Assembly (NCBI GenBank): GCA_023376005.1
Contig: CM042157.1
Span: forward strand, 94,158,889 to 94,222,888
DNA: 64,000 bases
Direction of reading: 5' to 3'
DNA from: Doryteuthis pealeii
Lineage: Eukaryota; Mollusca; Cephalopoda; Myopsida; Loliginidae
The translations under genes were made by a program, and so were the position numbers. Under the pieces are notes generated by a model. That model did not search any database. It was not told the DNA's origin and saw only the letters and a program-made list of their open reading frames with translations. Shown one piece after another: positions 32,691 through 44,600 of the stretch. How positions within the stretch are numbered: position 1 is the first letter of the stretch; the number at the start of each line of letters is the position of its first letter.

Positions 32691-33084
32691 CTGTAAGTGT
32701 GCGCACTGCTTCAGAAAAAGGGAAATAATTCAGGGTAAGAAATTCACAGAAAAAGTCCATTTTTATGGTTTATTTAATGTAAATGGAAGTTTAAACAAGC
32801 TTTTTCCACACATTTAAATGTATTAACAAGAGTCGGGTATGTCTATGTTCTTATATCATGTGTTAATTTCATTAATCAATGGTTTAAATAGATTTTTTTA
32901 AATTATTTTTAAAAAACTGAATACCCAACAAGAGTGAATAAAGCAAAAACGTCTTCGGCATAATATAACCCAAAAAGGGTTGACATGCCATAAAATCCAA
33001 ACAACCCACCAGCCCCACTTAGTCTTAATACTTTCGCGAATTTCTATTAGTCAACTATGTAGTTTCTCTGAATGTTTAAGATGA

Positions 33085-33372
33085 GGCTTGATGATTAGTA
33101 TTATCTGCGTTATTCGGACTATTGTGCCCATCTTCATTGTTATTTGTACAACGTTTCGGCCGATATACCCTCCTGCCTTCTTCGGGTATTTCTTGTCGGA
33201 CTCAGGAACCTTCTCGGACTCAAAAAGAAGGTTCCCGAGTCCGAAAAGAAGGTTCCCAAGTCCGACAAGAAATACATGAAGAAGGCCGGAGGGCATATCG
33301 GCCGAAACGTTGTACAGATAACAATAAAGATGGGGACAATAGTCCGAATAACGCAGATAATACTAATCAACT
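33085..33372 (+). mobile_element. Inverted-repeat (MITE-like) element
   Basis: Left arm ATTAGTATTATCTGCG...GTTTCGGCCGATATACC is mirrored by right arm GCATATCGGCCGAAACG...CGCAGATAATACTAAT, about 120 bp each. The centre holds three to four repeats of GGTTCC(C/G)AGTCCGA. The right arm carries ATGAAGAAGGCCGG...CGGCCGAAACG. A noisy mirror is at 53330-53610. The shared terminus relates it to the elements at 26130 and 21520. Confidence 0.6.
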
Positions 33373-33559
33373 GTGTAGGTTTTTAAAACTATTACTTCAA
33401 TTATTGTCAGTATTTTTAATCTTCTCTGAAAGAAAGTTTCTGTATGTTTGTATGTTTGTTTGTACAACGACCGAGCACAGGCCATTTTATAAAGGAAAAT
33501 TGGTGAGACTGTGGGAAGTGAAATAAAACGAAAATAGAATTAGAATTTAAAAAAAAAAA

Positions 33560-33840
33560 AAACTCCCATGGGGCCTTCACCGGAAGAACCCTCTGCGCAT
33601 GTCCGACAAAAAGGACTGTCCTCCGACCCCCAAAAGAATATCTCGACCATTCGAACTTGGGCCGTAGTTGGATCTAGTCGCACCTACTAGCCAGGGAGAT
33701 ATTCCCTTGCTACAGGCGACTATGACCCGGTCAATAAAGCCTAAGTCATAAAACTACCTCTTGCCTTTGTCTCTCTCCTTTTTCGTTCCTTAAATTCCAT
33801 TTCACCTTACCAACCCACAAGAAGGAAGAACCAGCTTTAT
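33560..33840 (+). mobile_element. Possible LTR-like fragment
   Basis: A GC-richer block has GGTCAATAAAGCCTAAGTC followed 40 bp later by a T-rich CTTTGTCTCTCTCCTTTTTC run, the R/U5 style of an LTR. No clear TG..CA ends, target duplication or primer-binding site are visible. Mirror: about 52880-53160. Confidence 0.25.
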
Positions 33841-33879
33841 TGAGGATAGAATAAAAGTACGAGCGCACTAAACCACTCC

Positions 33880-34690
33880 CCCATAAAACCAGCAAAGATC
33901 AAAGTTCAATAAAATCCACACATTTTTCATTAGATAAATTAAATAGAAAATATAATAAAGGTAAAAATCAATTGATTGAAAAAAGGATAAAACAATGAAA
34001 AGAAAAAAAATACAAATAAGAATAATAGTAAGAATAAACAACATAAAAACAAGATTAAAATAAAAAAAAAATATTTACAGAAAGAAGTTTTATTAATCTG
34101 TATATGAATATAGATAATTCGATTTTGAAATCCTTAACAATGCCAGCTTGCTCTGCAAAGATCAAAGTTCAATAAAAATCCACACTTTATTTTTGTCCGA
34201 GAGCGGGTAAAAAACAACAACCTGGTTATTCCTTATTTTCATAAGAAAAGCTAAATAAAGATATCATAAGGGTATGAATAAATGATATTTTTTTTTTAAA
34301 TTTAAATGATTAAAAAAAATCAAATATATTTATAAAGGATAAAACATAATAAAAGGCAAATAAAAGAAAAAATTAATTTAAAAACTGATTTTAAAATAAA
34401 ACAAATGAATAAAGAAAGATTTATGGAGATTAATTAATGAAATTAATTAATAAACATAATAAAAAAAACAAATAAAAGAAAAAATACAAACAAGAATAAT
34501 AGAAATAAACAAATTAAAAAAGAATTATAAAAGAATAAAAATAACAAAACAAATGCATAGAAAAGAATTTTTATTAATCTATATGTGAATATGGATAAAA
34601 GATTTATTTTTAACTTTTAAAATTTCGGGCAATGCCAGGTAACTCTGCTAGTTTTATATAAAATGTTAATTACTTACAATATCAATCATA
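33880..34690 (+). repeat. A-rich diverged direct repeats
   Basis: Blocks repeat at 260 to 480 bp spacing: CAAAGATCAAAGTTCAATAA at 33893 and 34157, and TATTAATCT(G/A)TAT.TGAATAT with a following CAATGCCAG at 34090 and 34572. The sequence between is AAATAAAAGAAAA-type low-complexity DNA. No coding potential. Mirror: about 52000-52800. Confidence 0.5.
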
Positions 34691-34739
34691 ATTTAAACAT
34701 TATCTTATAAAATAATAATTATAATAATAATGATGAAAT

Positions 34740-37700
34740 TTATTGTGTACAGTTGTACAGGTGGCTCAGGTGCACCACATCAAAGTCTCATGTCTAGTAT
34801 ATGGAATAATGTATTAGTGTCAGGAACATGAATAGCGTACAGTAATAATATACATGTATGTGTACAGTGCTCAGGTGCACCACAACTCATCAAAGTCTCA
34901 TGTCTAGTACATAGTATAATGTATTAGTGTCAGGAACATGAATAGCGTACAGTAATAATATACATGTATGTGTACAGTGCTCAGGTGCACCACAACTCAT
35001 CAAAGTCTCATGTCTAGTACATAGTATAATGTATTAGTGTCAGGAACATGAATAGCCTACAGTAATAATATACATGTATGTGTACAGTGCTCAGGTGCAC
35101 CACAACTCATCAAAGTCTCATGTCTAGTACATAGAATAATGTATTAGTGTCAGGAACATGAATAGCGTACAGTAATAATATACATGTATGTGTACAGTGC
35201 TCAGGTGCACCACAACTCATCAAAGTCTCATGTCTAGTACATAGTATAATGTATTAGTGTCAGGAACATGAATAGCCTACAGTAATAATATACATGTATG
35301 TGTACAGTGCTCAGGTGCACCACAACTCATCAAAGTCTCATGTCTAGTACATAGTATAATGTATTGGTGTCAGGAACATGAATAGCGTACAGTAATAATA
35401 TACATGTATGTGTACAGTGCTCAGGTGCACCACAACTCATCAAAGTCTCATGTCTAGTACATAGAATAATGTATTAGTGTCAGGAACATGAATAGCCTAC
35501 AGTAATAATATACATGTATGTGTACAGTGCTCAGGTGCACCACAACTCATCAAAGTCTCATGTCTAGTACATAGTATAATGTATTAGTGTCAGGAACATG
35601 AATAGCCTACAGTAATAATATACATGTATGTGTACAGTGCTCAGGTGCACCACAACTCATCAAAGTCTCATGTCTAGTACATAGTATAATGTATTAGTGT
35701 CAGGAACATGAATAGCCTACAGTAATAATATACATGTATGTGTACAGTGCTCAGGTGCACCACAACTCATCAAAGTCTCATGTCTAGTACATAGAATAAT
35801 GTATTAGTGTCAGGAACATGAATAGCGTACAGTAATAATATACATGTATGTGTACAGTGCTCAGGTGCACCACAACTCATCAAAGTCTCATGTCTAGTAC
35901 ATAGTATAATGTATTAGTGTCAGGAACATGAATAGCCTACAGTAATAATATACATGTATGTGTACAGTGCTCAGGTGCACCACAACTCATCAAAGTCTCA
36001 TGTCTAGTACATAGAATAATGTATTAGTGTCAGGAACATGAATAGCCTACAGTAATAATATACATGTATGTGTACAGTGCTCAGGTGCACCACAACTCAT
36101 CAAAGTCTCATGTCTAGTACATAGAATAATGTATTAGTGTCAGGAACATGAATAGCGTACAGTAATAATATACATGTATGTGTACAGTGCTCAGGTGCAC
36201 CACAACTCATCAAAGTCTCATGTCTAGTACATAGTATAATGTATTAGTGTCAGGAACATGAATAGCCTACAGTAATAATATACATGTATGTGTACAGTGC
36301 TCAGGTGCACCACAACTCATCAAAGTCTCATGTCTAGTACATAGAATAATGTATTAGTGTCAGAACATGAATAGCGTACAGTAATAATATACATGTATGT
36401 GTACAGTGCTCAGGTGCACCACAACTCATCAAAGTCTCATGTCTAGTACATAGAATAATGTAGTGTCAGGAACATGAATAGCCTACAGTAATAATATACA
36501 TGTATGTGTACAGTGCTCAGGTGCACCACAACTCATCAAAGTCTCATGTCTAGTACATAGAATAATGTATTAGTGTCAGGAACATGAATAGCGTACAGTA
36601 ATAATATACATGTATGTGTACAGTGCTCAGGTGCACCACAACTCATCAAAGTCTCATGTCTAGTACATAGAATAATGTATTAGTGTCAGGAACATGAATA
36701 GCGTACAGTAATAATATACATGTATGTGTACAGTGCTCAGGTGCACCACAACTCATTCAAAGTCTCTGTCTACAGTACATAGGTATATAATGATATTTAG
36801 TGTCAGAACATGATACGATCTCTATAGCCTACAGTAATAAATACATGTTGTGTACAGTGCTCAGGTGCACCACAACTCATCAAAGTCTATGTGTGTAGCA
36901 TAGTATCAAATGTATTGGTGTCAGAAACTGAATAGCGTAAATATTAGATTAAATACATGTTGTGGTACAGTGCTTCAGGTGCACGCACAATCATCAAGTC
37001 TCATGTTCTAGTACACATAGAATAATGTATTTAGTGTCAGGAACATGAAATAGCGTACAGTATACATATAACTGTCATGTATGTGTACAGTGCTCAGGTG
37101 CCACCACAACTCATCAAAGTCTCATGTCGTAGTAACATAGAATAATGTATTAGTGTAAGGAACATGAATAGCGTACAGTAATGAATATAACATGTATGTG
37201 TACAGGTGCTCAGTGCACCACAACTCTCAAGTCTCATGTCTAGTACATAGTATAATGTATTTTAGTGTCAGGAACATGAATAGCGTACAGTATAATAGTA
37301 CATGTATGTTTGTACAGTGCTCAGGTGCACACAACTCATCAAAGTCTCATGGTCTAGGAGTTATATAAGAATAATGTATTAGTGGTAGGAACTGAATGAG
37401 CATCGTATACCTATCACATGATATGTGTACAAGTCTCAGGTGCACCACAACTCATCATTAGTCTCATGTCTAGTACATTAGAATAATGTCATTAGTGTCA
37501 GGGAACATGAATAGCGACAGTAGTAATATACATGTATGTGTACAGGTGCTCAGGTGCAACACAATCATCAAAGTCTCATGTCCTAAGTTACAATAGAATA
37601 ATGTATTAGTGTCGGAACATGAATAGCATACAGTAATAATATACTGTATGTGTTACGTGCTCAGGTTTGCACCACTAACTCATGAAAGTCTCATGTCTAG

Positions 37701-38560
37701 TAATAGAATATGTATTAGTGTCAGGCACTCATGAATAGCATACAGTAATAATATACATGTATGTGTAGTACAGTGGCTCAGGTGCACACAACTCATTCAA
37801 GAGTCTCATGTCTAGTACATAGAATAATGTATTAGTGTCAGGAAACATAACTAGCGTACAGATACTAATATATCATGTATGTTGTAACAGTGCTAGGTGC
37901 ACACCGCAACTCATCAAAGTCTGCATGTCTAGTACATAGAATAAATGTTATAGTGTCCAGGAACATGAATAGACGTACAGTAATATATACAATGTAATGT
38001 GTAAAAGTGCTCAGGGTGCACCAAACTCATCAAAGTCTATGTCTAGTACATAGTATAATGTATTAGTGTCAGGACATGAATAGCGTACAGTAATAATATA
38101 CATGTATGTGTAAAGTCTCAGGTGCACCACAAACTCATCAAAGTCTCGATGTCTAGTACATAGAATACATTATTAGTGTTCAGGAACATGAATAGCATAC
38201 AGTAATAATATAAATGTATTGTGTACAGTGGCTCAGGTGCACCAAACTCATCAATTCATTCTAGAATACTTGAATAATGTATTAGTGTCGGAAACATGAC
38301 ATAGCGTACAGTAAATGATATACAATGTATGGTGTACAGTGCTCAGAGTGCAACCACAACTTATCAAAGTCTCATGTCTAGTACATAGAATAATGTATTA
38401 GTGTCAGGAACATACAGTTTAGCAGTAATAATATACATGTATGTGTACGTGCTCAGGTGGACCACAACTCATTCAAAGTCTCAAATGTCAAGTAGCATGA
38501 ATAATGTATAGAGTCAGAACAATGAATAGCATTCAGTAATAATATCATGTATGTGTATGC
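34740..38560 (+). repeat. 110-bp tandem array, left arm
   Basis: About 35 head-to-tail units of exactly 110 bp begin TGTACAGTGCTCAGGTGCAC (34861, 34971, 35081 and so on). Units from 34861 to 36740 are nearly identical; from 36740 on, random indels accumulate. Two positions vary together in part: TAGCGTAC or TAGCCTAC, and ATAGTATAAT or ATAGAATAAT. The array is bounded by the same flanks as a single-unit element elsewhere (21720-21985). It has no spacers, so it is not CRISPR. Confidence 0.9.
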
Positions 38561-38679
38561 GCCGTGCAATATGGTGTGTGGGGGGGCATTAGATATAGTG
38601 TTGGTGGTCACAGGAGGCATGGAGGCTTTGAAAGATGTAATGTTTTGGGGCAGCACATTTGCACAAGACAACTCAGCTA

Positions 38680-41600
38680 ATCTTAATAGAAAGAAAGTTA
38701 TGTAATGAGAAAGGAATGAAGATAAGACAAGTATATTGTGTTTAAAGGGGTTTAATACACGGAGCGAGGGTTTGCTAAAGCTTAAGCTTTTTTAGCTGTC
38801 TTTGGAGTCACTACAGTTATATAAGTACAGTAACAAGTAATGCACTTATCTTTTGTTGTAGTTCTTTTAGGGTGAAGATTCTGTTGTAGCTCTACGTTTG
38901 TCGGTTCTGTTCTCAACAGGTCGGAGTGTTCGTCCTGAATACCTTACTGTTCTGACATAGTAGGGACTTCTTGCCTTCATGCCAGAGTCTGTATCGCATT
39001 ATAGGTAGTAATATGATGGTGTTGCTTGCTCAATGAACACTCGGTGGCAGGAGAGTGATGACGCTTCGAATGATTGGACGGATGCGTCCGCCGATGTCTG
39101 ATGTCGCGATGTGAGGATTGTTTAGACTGTTACTCAGTCTTACTCACCAGGCGCAGTGAAGGAAGGACGAGATGGTATGATATCTACATCGAGCCGACAG
39201 TTGCATTGCTTGGCATTAAGCATGTTCACGGAGTGCGGATAGGTGAACAGCGTCTACCGACTGATCTGAGTCCGATGTAGCTATAAGCGTTCTGGCGCTG
39301 TTCACTATTGTGGCTGTGCCTTCGCTGTACTAACGGCGATTCAGTGTGTGTATATGTGTGCGTCCATTATGTACGGTGATTCTTGCGTCAGGTGCCATGG
39401 CCCGCCGAGTCATGGACAGGCGCTCAACCCACTCACTTCTCTGTGTACCGGTTAGCAAGAGATCTTCGAGTCATGATTGATACCTGATAGTCGCGTGATT
39501 AGCTCAGTTCAGGAAGACGTTCGATATCTCAGTAGGGTCGCGGTTGCGTCTCATAGGACTTACGGTTGGATATGTGGTGATAATATACTCATCTGAGTCG
39601 AGTGAGCACGAGTGTGTCTTGGTGACCGCTGATAGGTCGGTGGTCGCCAGGCTACTAGCTCGATATAGGGAGGGGCAGATAGCATGTCGACAAGGGAACC
39701 AGAGCTTGAGGTCAGCGTATGAGTGACGCATCATGCGAGAGATGTGGACGATCACGATGGACCAGTTCTCATCGTGGCTGCGTATTTAGTTAGTCATGCT
39801 ATATGGCTCGTGAATGGCCTTAGTATGTGTATATATATATATATAATATGAGGTTCGTCAGGTATCTCTAGTGCGGCTTTAAGAGGCAATTTCTACGACA
39901 ATGTGCGTTGAGAGCGATAGTGAGGATATTGGCAGTTAATAGTTTGTACAGGATGTCGGCGGCAGATGGAGCGGACTCAGTGAGTCACATCAGGTATGAT
40001 AATGTTGGGCTCTCTCGTATGATATCAGATCATATTTGCGTGTTAGGAACAGACTGTAGCGCGCTCGATTCATATGATGATGATGAGTACTTCATGGGTA
40101 TATCGTTATACAATCGCAGGAGTCAGTGTGATGAAATATATTATATGACGATGCACCATATAATCAGGGAATGCATGAGAGGGAGAGCTAGACGAGTCAG
40201 ACTGACGTGTGCGCGTGGTCGGATTGGTAGCAGGAAGTATAGTAGGGAACGGTGTATAGCGGATGAGCAGATCGATGTGTGCAGATGATGTCTGTCATAT
40301 CTGAGAGTGGTATATATAATCGGATAGGATATTCGGAGTCGTCGATCGACAGAGATGTGAGTGTACGAGTCTTGTATACTCTCTCATCTCTCAGCGCGCT
40401 TGGAGTTCTCTAAATGTTACACGTGTGGTGAGTGGTCATTGCCTTTATCGTGAAGATATACACGAGTGTGTGTGTACTATAGATGTTAGTGTGAGGTGTG
40501 TAATATGGTGATGTCTTGTGGTCGATGGGAGCTAGCATTGGTCCCGTAGATCTCGTAAATCATGCCACCTTGATGCGTCTCTCGGTTAGTTGGCTCAGAG
40601 GCAGAGTTATATCGTGTTCATGGCGTCGAGTATATATGCGACGTACGAGATGGAGCTTCGGAGAGCTGTGATGTAAAGACTCAGGTGAGGGGGACTATTC
40701 GTGAGAGTAGAGATGAGGAGCGATGTCGCACGAGTCAGCAGGCATAGACTAGTGTGTGTCTGAATCGATTAGTATCAAGTCGCTGTAGATGCTCATCACG
40801 TGATTCTGGAGATTAGCATCTCGTGAGGTGTGACTCATGTCAGGCGCAAGCTTTTAAGATCTGAGTAGGCACGCATCGATATGACCGAGCTCGTGATGTG
40901 GAGCAGCTGCTTCTAGGCTCGTAAGAAGCGACTGAGGATGGCGGAGATTGCTAGGATAGACTGTTGACTGTCAGATTATATGTTATGCAGAGAATATATC
41001 TTTCGCTCTGTCTGTGAGATAAGGCGTGCATATGTAAGGCGGCGCAGTGGCTTACGAGGAGGCGAGTCTGTAAATGATAGATGAGCGTTATAGCAAGGAG
41101 TCGCGATGATGAGGCGGTGTAAGAGTAGAGAAGCGTATGTCAGTGTATCTGTTGATCAGGTATCATGTGAGCGAGACCTATCATGGTCCTTCAGTGTAGC
41201 GCGATTCCGTGTAGTTGCGGGACTTTATATCGGTAGGGGCTAGATGGTGAGGGCTATCAAAGGGACAATTAAATTACATCGATCGGACTGTGCGGACTAA
41301 AGAAGGTCTACGCAGAGTTGTCTAGATGATCGTCGCGTACTCGCCATGGGAGTATGAATATGTGTTGTATTTATTTAGCAGGAAGGTGTGTCAGAACGGA
41401 CTGATATGAGAAGACGAGAAATGCGATCATGATTCCGGCTATGTGGAGGAAGTAGTTATACTGAATATGATCGTTAGATATTGGTCGACTTGAAGATCCA
41501 GGAGTTACTCATCATGGCAGTGAAGGTTGAGTAACGTAGTAACTTGCTAGATCGGTAACAGGCGTTTCCTAGAGTATATTCTCGGAGGAGCTGTCCGATT

Positions 41601-44600
41601 CTTACTGGAGTGGATCTGACATTGCGCCCACACACACCGTAGTAAAGATAGCGCGAGGTGATGCGTCTTAGAGTATAGCCACTTTGGAATGTTCTCCGCT
41701 ATAACACACTGGTAGGAGCGTTCGGATCCCCGTGTGAAGCGCTCATAGCCGTTAGCCTGAGTGATTTCGCCAGGATTTCTTATCTGGAGCGAGTCGCTTA
41801 GTATGTATGTCGTCTTACTGGAAGCCAGAGACTCGTAGAATATACTAATGTGTGCTCCGTGCACAGCGCGAGTGAGTCACGAGGGGGAGCTGTATAAAGA
41901 TGGCCGGATGATGTGCATAATGTATAGGAAGATGGCTCTCGATATGCAGTGAGGCTGACGTTGTACGCGAAAGCCGACCTAGAGGCCGCTCTCGTTACTC
42001 TTAGATGAGGAAAGTAATACTTGTGTCGAGGGCACGAGCGCGGGCGTCCATATAGGTGGCGGTACGGCGGAGTATAAGATAATCGGCCTGTTCACCTGCC
42101 TGACAGAGTAAGGCCAGAACACGATGACGAGACGCATGGAACACACATGTACTCTTACGTGAGAAGTCTGAGCCTGTGTGTCAAGGGCTGTATGTCGGTA
42201 AAGTTCAGTATACTGACAGGGTACTAGATACAAGTCATGGTGATTCACAGTAGGGACATCTGCCGTGCTCACAAACCTGCTGCACGATACTGGACCGTAG
42301 TAGAACTGTGGTAGAGAGATCGGCCTATAATTACTGGTTCTAACGCAGGCGGCATCACCGATATATAAAGTAGAAGACTAGCAAACGTACCGCTGTAGGT
42401 CCACTGACCGGACTTTTCAAAAAAATGGGAACACAGAAGAGGGAGGGTGGAAAGAGGTAAACGGAGTAAGAGAGAGAATATGAATTATGAAATTTGTAAA
42501 AGGTGAGAGAAAATGAATGATAATGCAGATGTTGTGTAAAATCGATGATCTTGAATATTGGTAGTAAAGCACTAATGTTTGTTGTTATTATTTGTTAGAA
42601 TATTTTCTGTTTAGTTTACATTTAAAATATCATTTGTTTAATATATATGAGGTGATGTATAGACCTAAGAGGATTGAGTGTATTTGAAATATATTTTCAA
42701 AAATCTTTGTACAGGTGGTTGTTATGATAGGTAGACAGAGGATCTAGTAAGTCATTCAATTGCTTGTTGCGTGTTAAAGAGGATAGATAAAAGATCTGAG
42801 AGTATGAGGTGACGTGGTGAGTAGAGTTGATTTTGCTTATCTTTTTCCAAGTCGCAACGAAGTATAGTAGATCTTGATGCGACTTTTCTTGCAGAAAGCA
42901 GTATGGTATAATCAGATGAATGTCGGAAGCAAGTGACGTTCGAAGGAGGCTAGATGTGACTGGAGCCTAATCTATATAGGTCTTCGTGATAGTAATTCGT
43001 GGACAGTAGATAGGCTGCTTGGGTGAGTTGAGAACTGGTCGTTTATCGTAGCAGCATTAATTATGGCTCAGAGAGATGGATGTGTGGTGCGACTCATTAG
43101 ATGATGTAGGTATAGGGGGATGTACGCAGATTTCGAATTTGAGTGTACCTCTGTAGCCGCTCGTTGATTGTGAATATGGTGCAGACTAATACCACATGGA
43201 TGCAGACCGTGAACATACAAGCGCTCTTGTCCGTGTTATATATAGAGAGAATGGGATTTACACGTTAGAGTAGTACAGCGCAACAGGTAAGCCAGGCTGG
43301 GTGTCGCTTCGTTAGCAAGTGTGATCTCACCCACTCACCCTCTCTCACCCACCACGCCGCCACTGGAGGGCTCTATAGATGAAAAGGTTTCATGAATATG
43401 TAGAGATGTGTGATAAGAGTAATAGAGTCTGGAGCGAGAGAATTGTTTGTGCATGACCATTACATGGGTGATAATTTGTTTTGGCTAGATTGGTTATGTA
43501 GTATTGTTTTGATCAGGACAATTGCAATGTAAGTAGTTAATATTCGGGATGTAAATGTTGTGTGATGGCTGGGAAGTGTGCTTTATGGAATGTTGTTGTT
43601 GGAACTGCGCTAATGCTATATTGCGTGTTCGTACAAGATGTGTCGTTTTGATCTATCATTGATTTGACATGAAGACTCAAGATTGCATTTCTTATATGGA
43701 GATGATAGGCATATGTTAAAAGTGGTGAGCGGTACATTTTAATGTCGAGTTACATATTTTTAGTAAAGATATAGTACGTTTGAGATATGTTTGTCATAGG
43801 CACACGAAAACAATTTATGTAAGTGGATAAAGTTCATAAGTGAGGCTTAATAGTGTTTCTGCCCAATAGGATGCGCTCAGAGAGACTGTATTTAAAGGGT
43901 TGTGGCATTGTTAAGATATGTTCGGAAGTGTAAGAGATGTCTGTTTGCGAATGTGGCTTAGGCAGATAAGTAGCGAACAGAAGATACCGGGTATTATAGT
44001 GGTGCGATAAGGAAATTGATCCTAAATAGATGTTCTTGGGATAATATGTAGCGTAGTTGCGTCAGGTAGAGCTGCGTTTTTTAATGTATGTCAGACAGAG
44101 AGCCCATCGGTGGCCCATTCCATGGTGCAGATTTACGCAGATGTGTACGTACAGTCGACCGTACTAGATGCATCGGAGGTCGATATGGTAGAGACAAGTT
44201 CACTATTGGATATAGATGGTAACTCGGAGTATCGATAGAGGATGGACTCGTGTGTGTATAGCTTGTTTCGCTGGATAGCCAAATGAGTGGAGCTTGATGT
44301 GCCAAGGGATACCTAAGACAGATTAAAGAGAGTGCTCGTTAGAATCGGAGTGTTCGGTTCTGGTCTGATCTAAGTAGCAGCTACTGAGCTCAGAGACGGC
44401 ATCAAGATACGCGGGAAATATCGTAACAGGAGGTCGCAAAGATTGGTAGTTCGTTTGAGGCTCGCTCACACATTCGGAGTGGAGTTGAGTCTTAATGCAT
44501 GATGAAAGGTAATACGAATGTCCCGATAGAGTTTTATGTAAGTGATGATTATCTCCAGGTGCCTCGTACAGTCTAAATAAAGTAAGAGAAGTTTAATACA

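Larger units (their letters stand above)
16414..32830 (-). repeat. Inverted-repeat arm 2 (copy B of the locus)
   Basis: This is the mirror of copy A. It is the best copy for reading genes, because most exons are frame-intact here. It contains a 10-N gap at 18211-18220. Unlike arm 1, its outer end continues inside the window: 32831-38900 is the natural continuation of the locus. Confidence 0.93.
32831..42720 (+). repeat. Left arm of second palindrome
   Basis: This is the continuation of copy B. Its inner part is mirrored by 44760-53867. Anchors seen: 32990-33370 against 53330-53690; 34700 against about 52000; the 110-bp array on both sides; 38760-38960 against 46960-47150; 42405-42480 against 44985-45050; and 42677-42710 against 44770-44800. 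Quality falls sharply after about 36740. Confidence 0.8.

Noticed and set aside
33122..33526. 134-codon open frame
   Set aside because: It is formed by the inverted-repeat element and its GGTTCC ladder. The mirror copy at 53.3-53.6 kb does not keep it.
34740..38560. CRISPR-like array
   Set aside because: Units of 110 bp are contiguous with no spacers, in a eukaryotic repeat.
39908..40288. 126-codon open frame
   Set aside because: It lies in the noisy core, has no recognisable motif, has no intact mirror partner, and its composition is that of random sequence.
41547..41864. 105-codon minus-strand open frame
   Set aside because: Same noisy core; GC-rich random sequence rarely hits stops.
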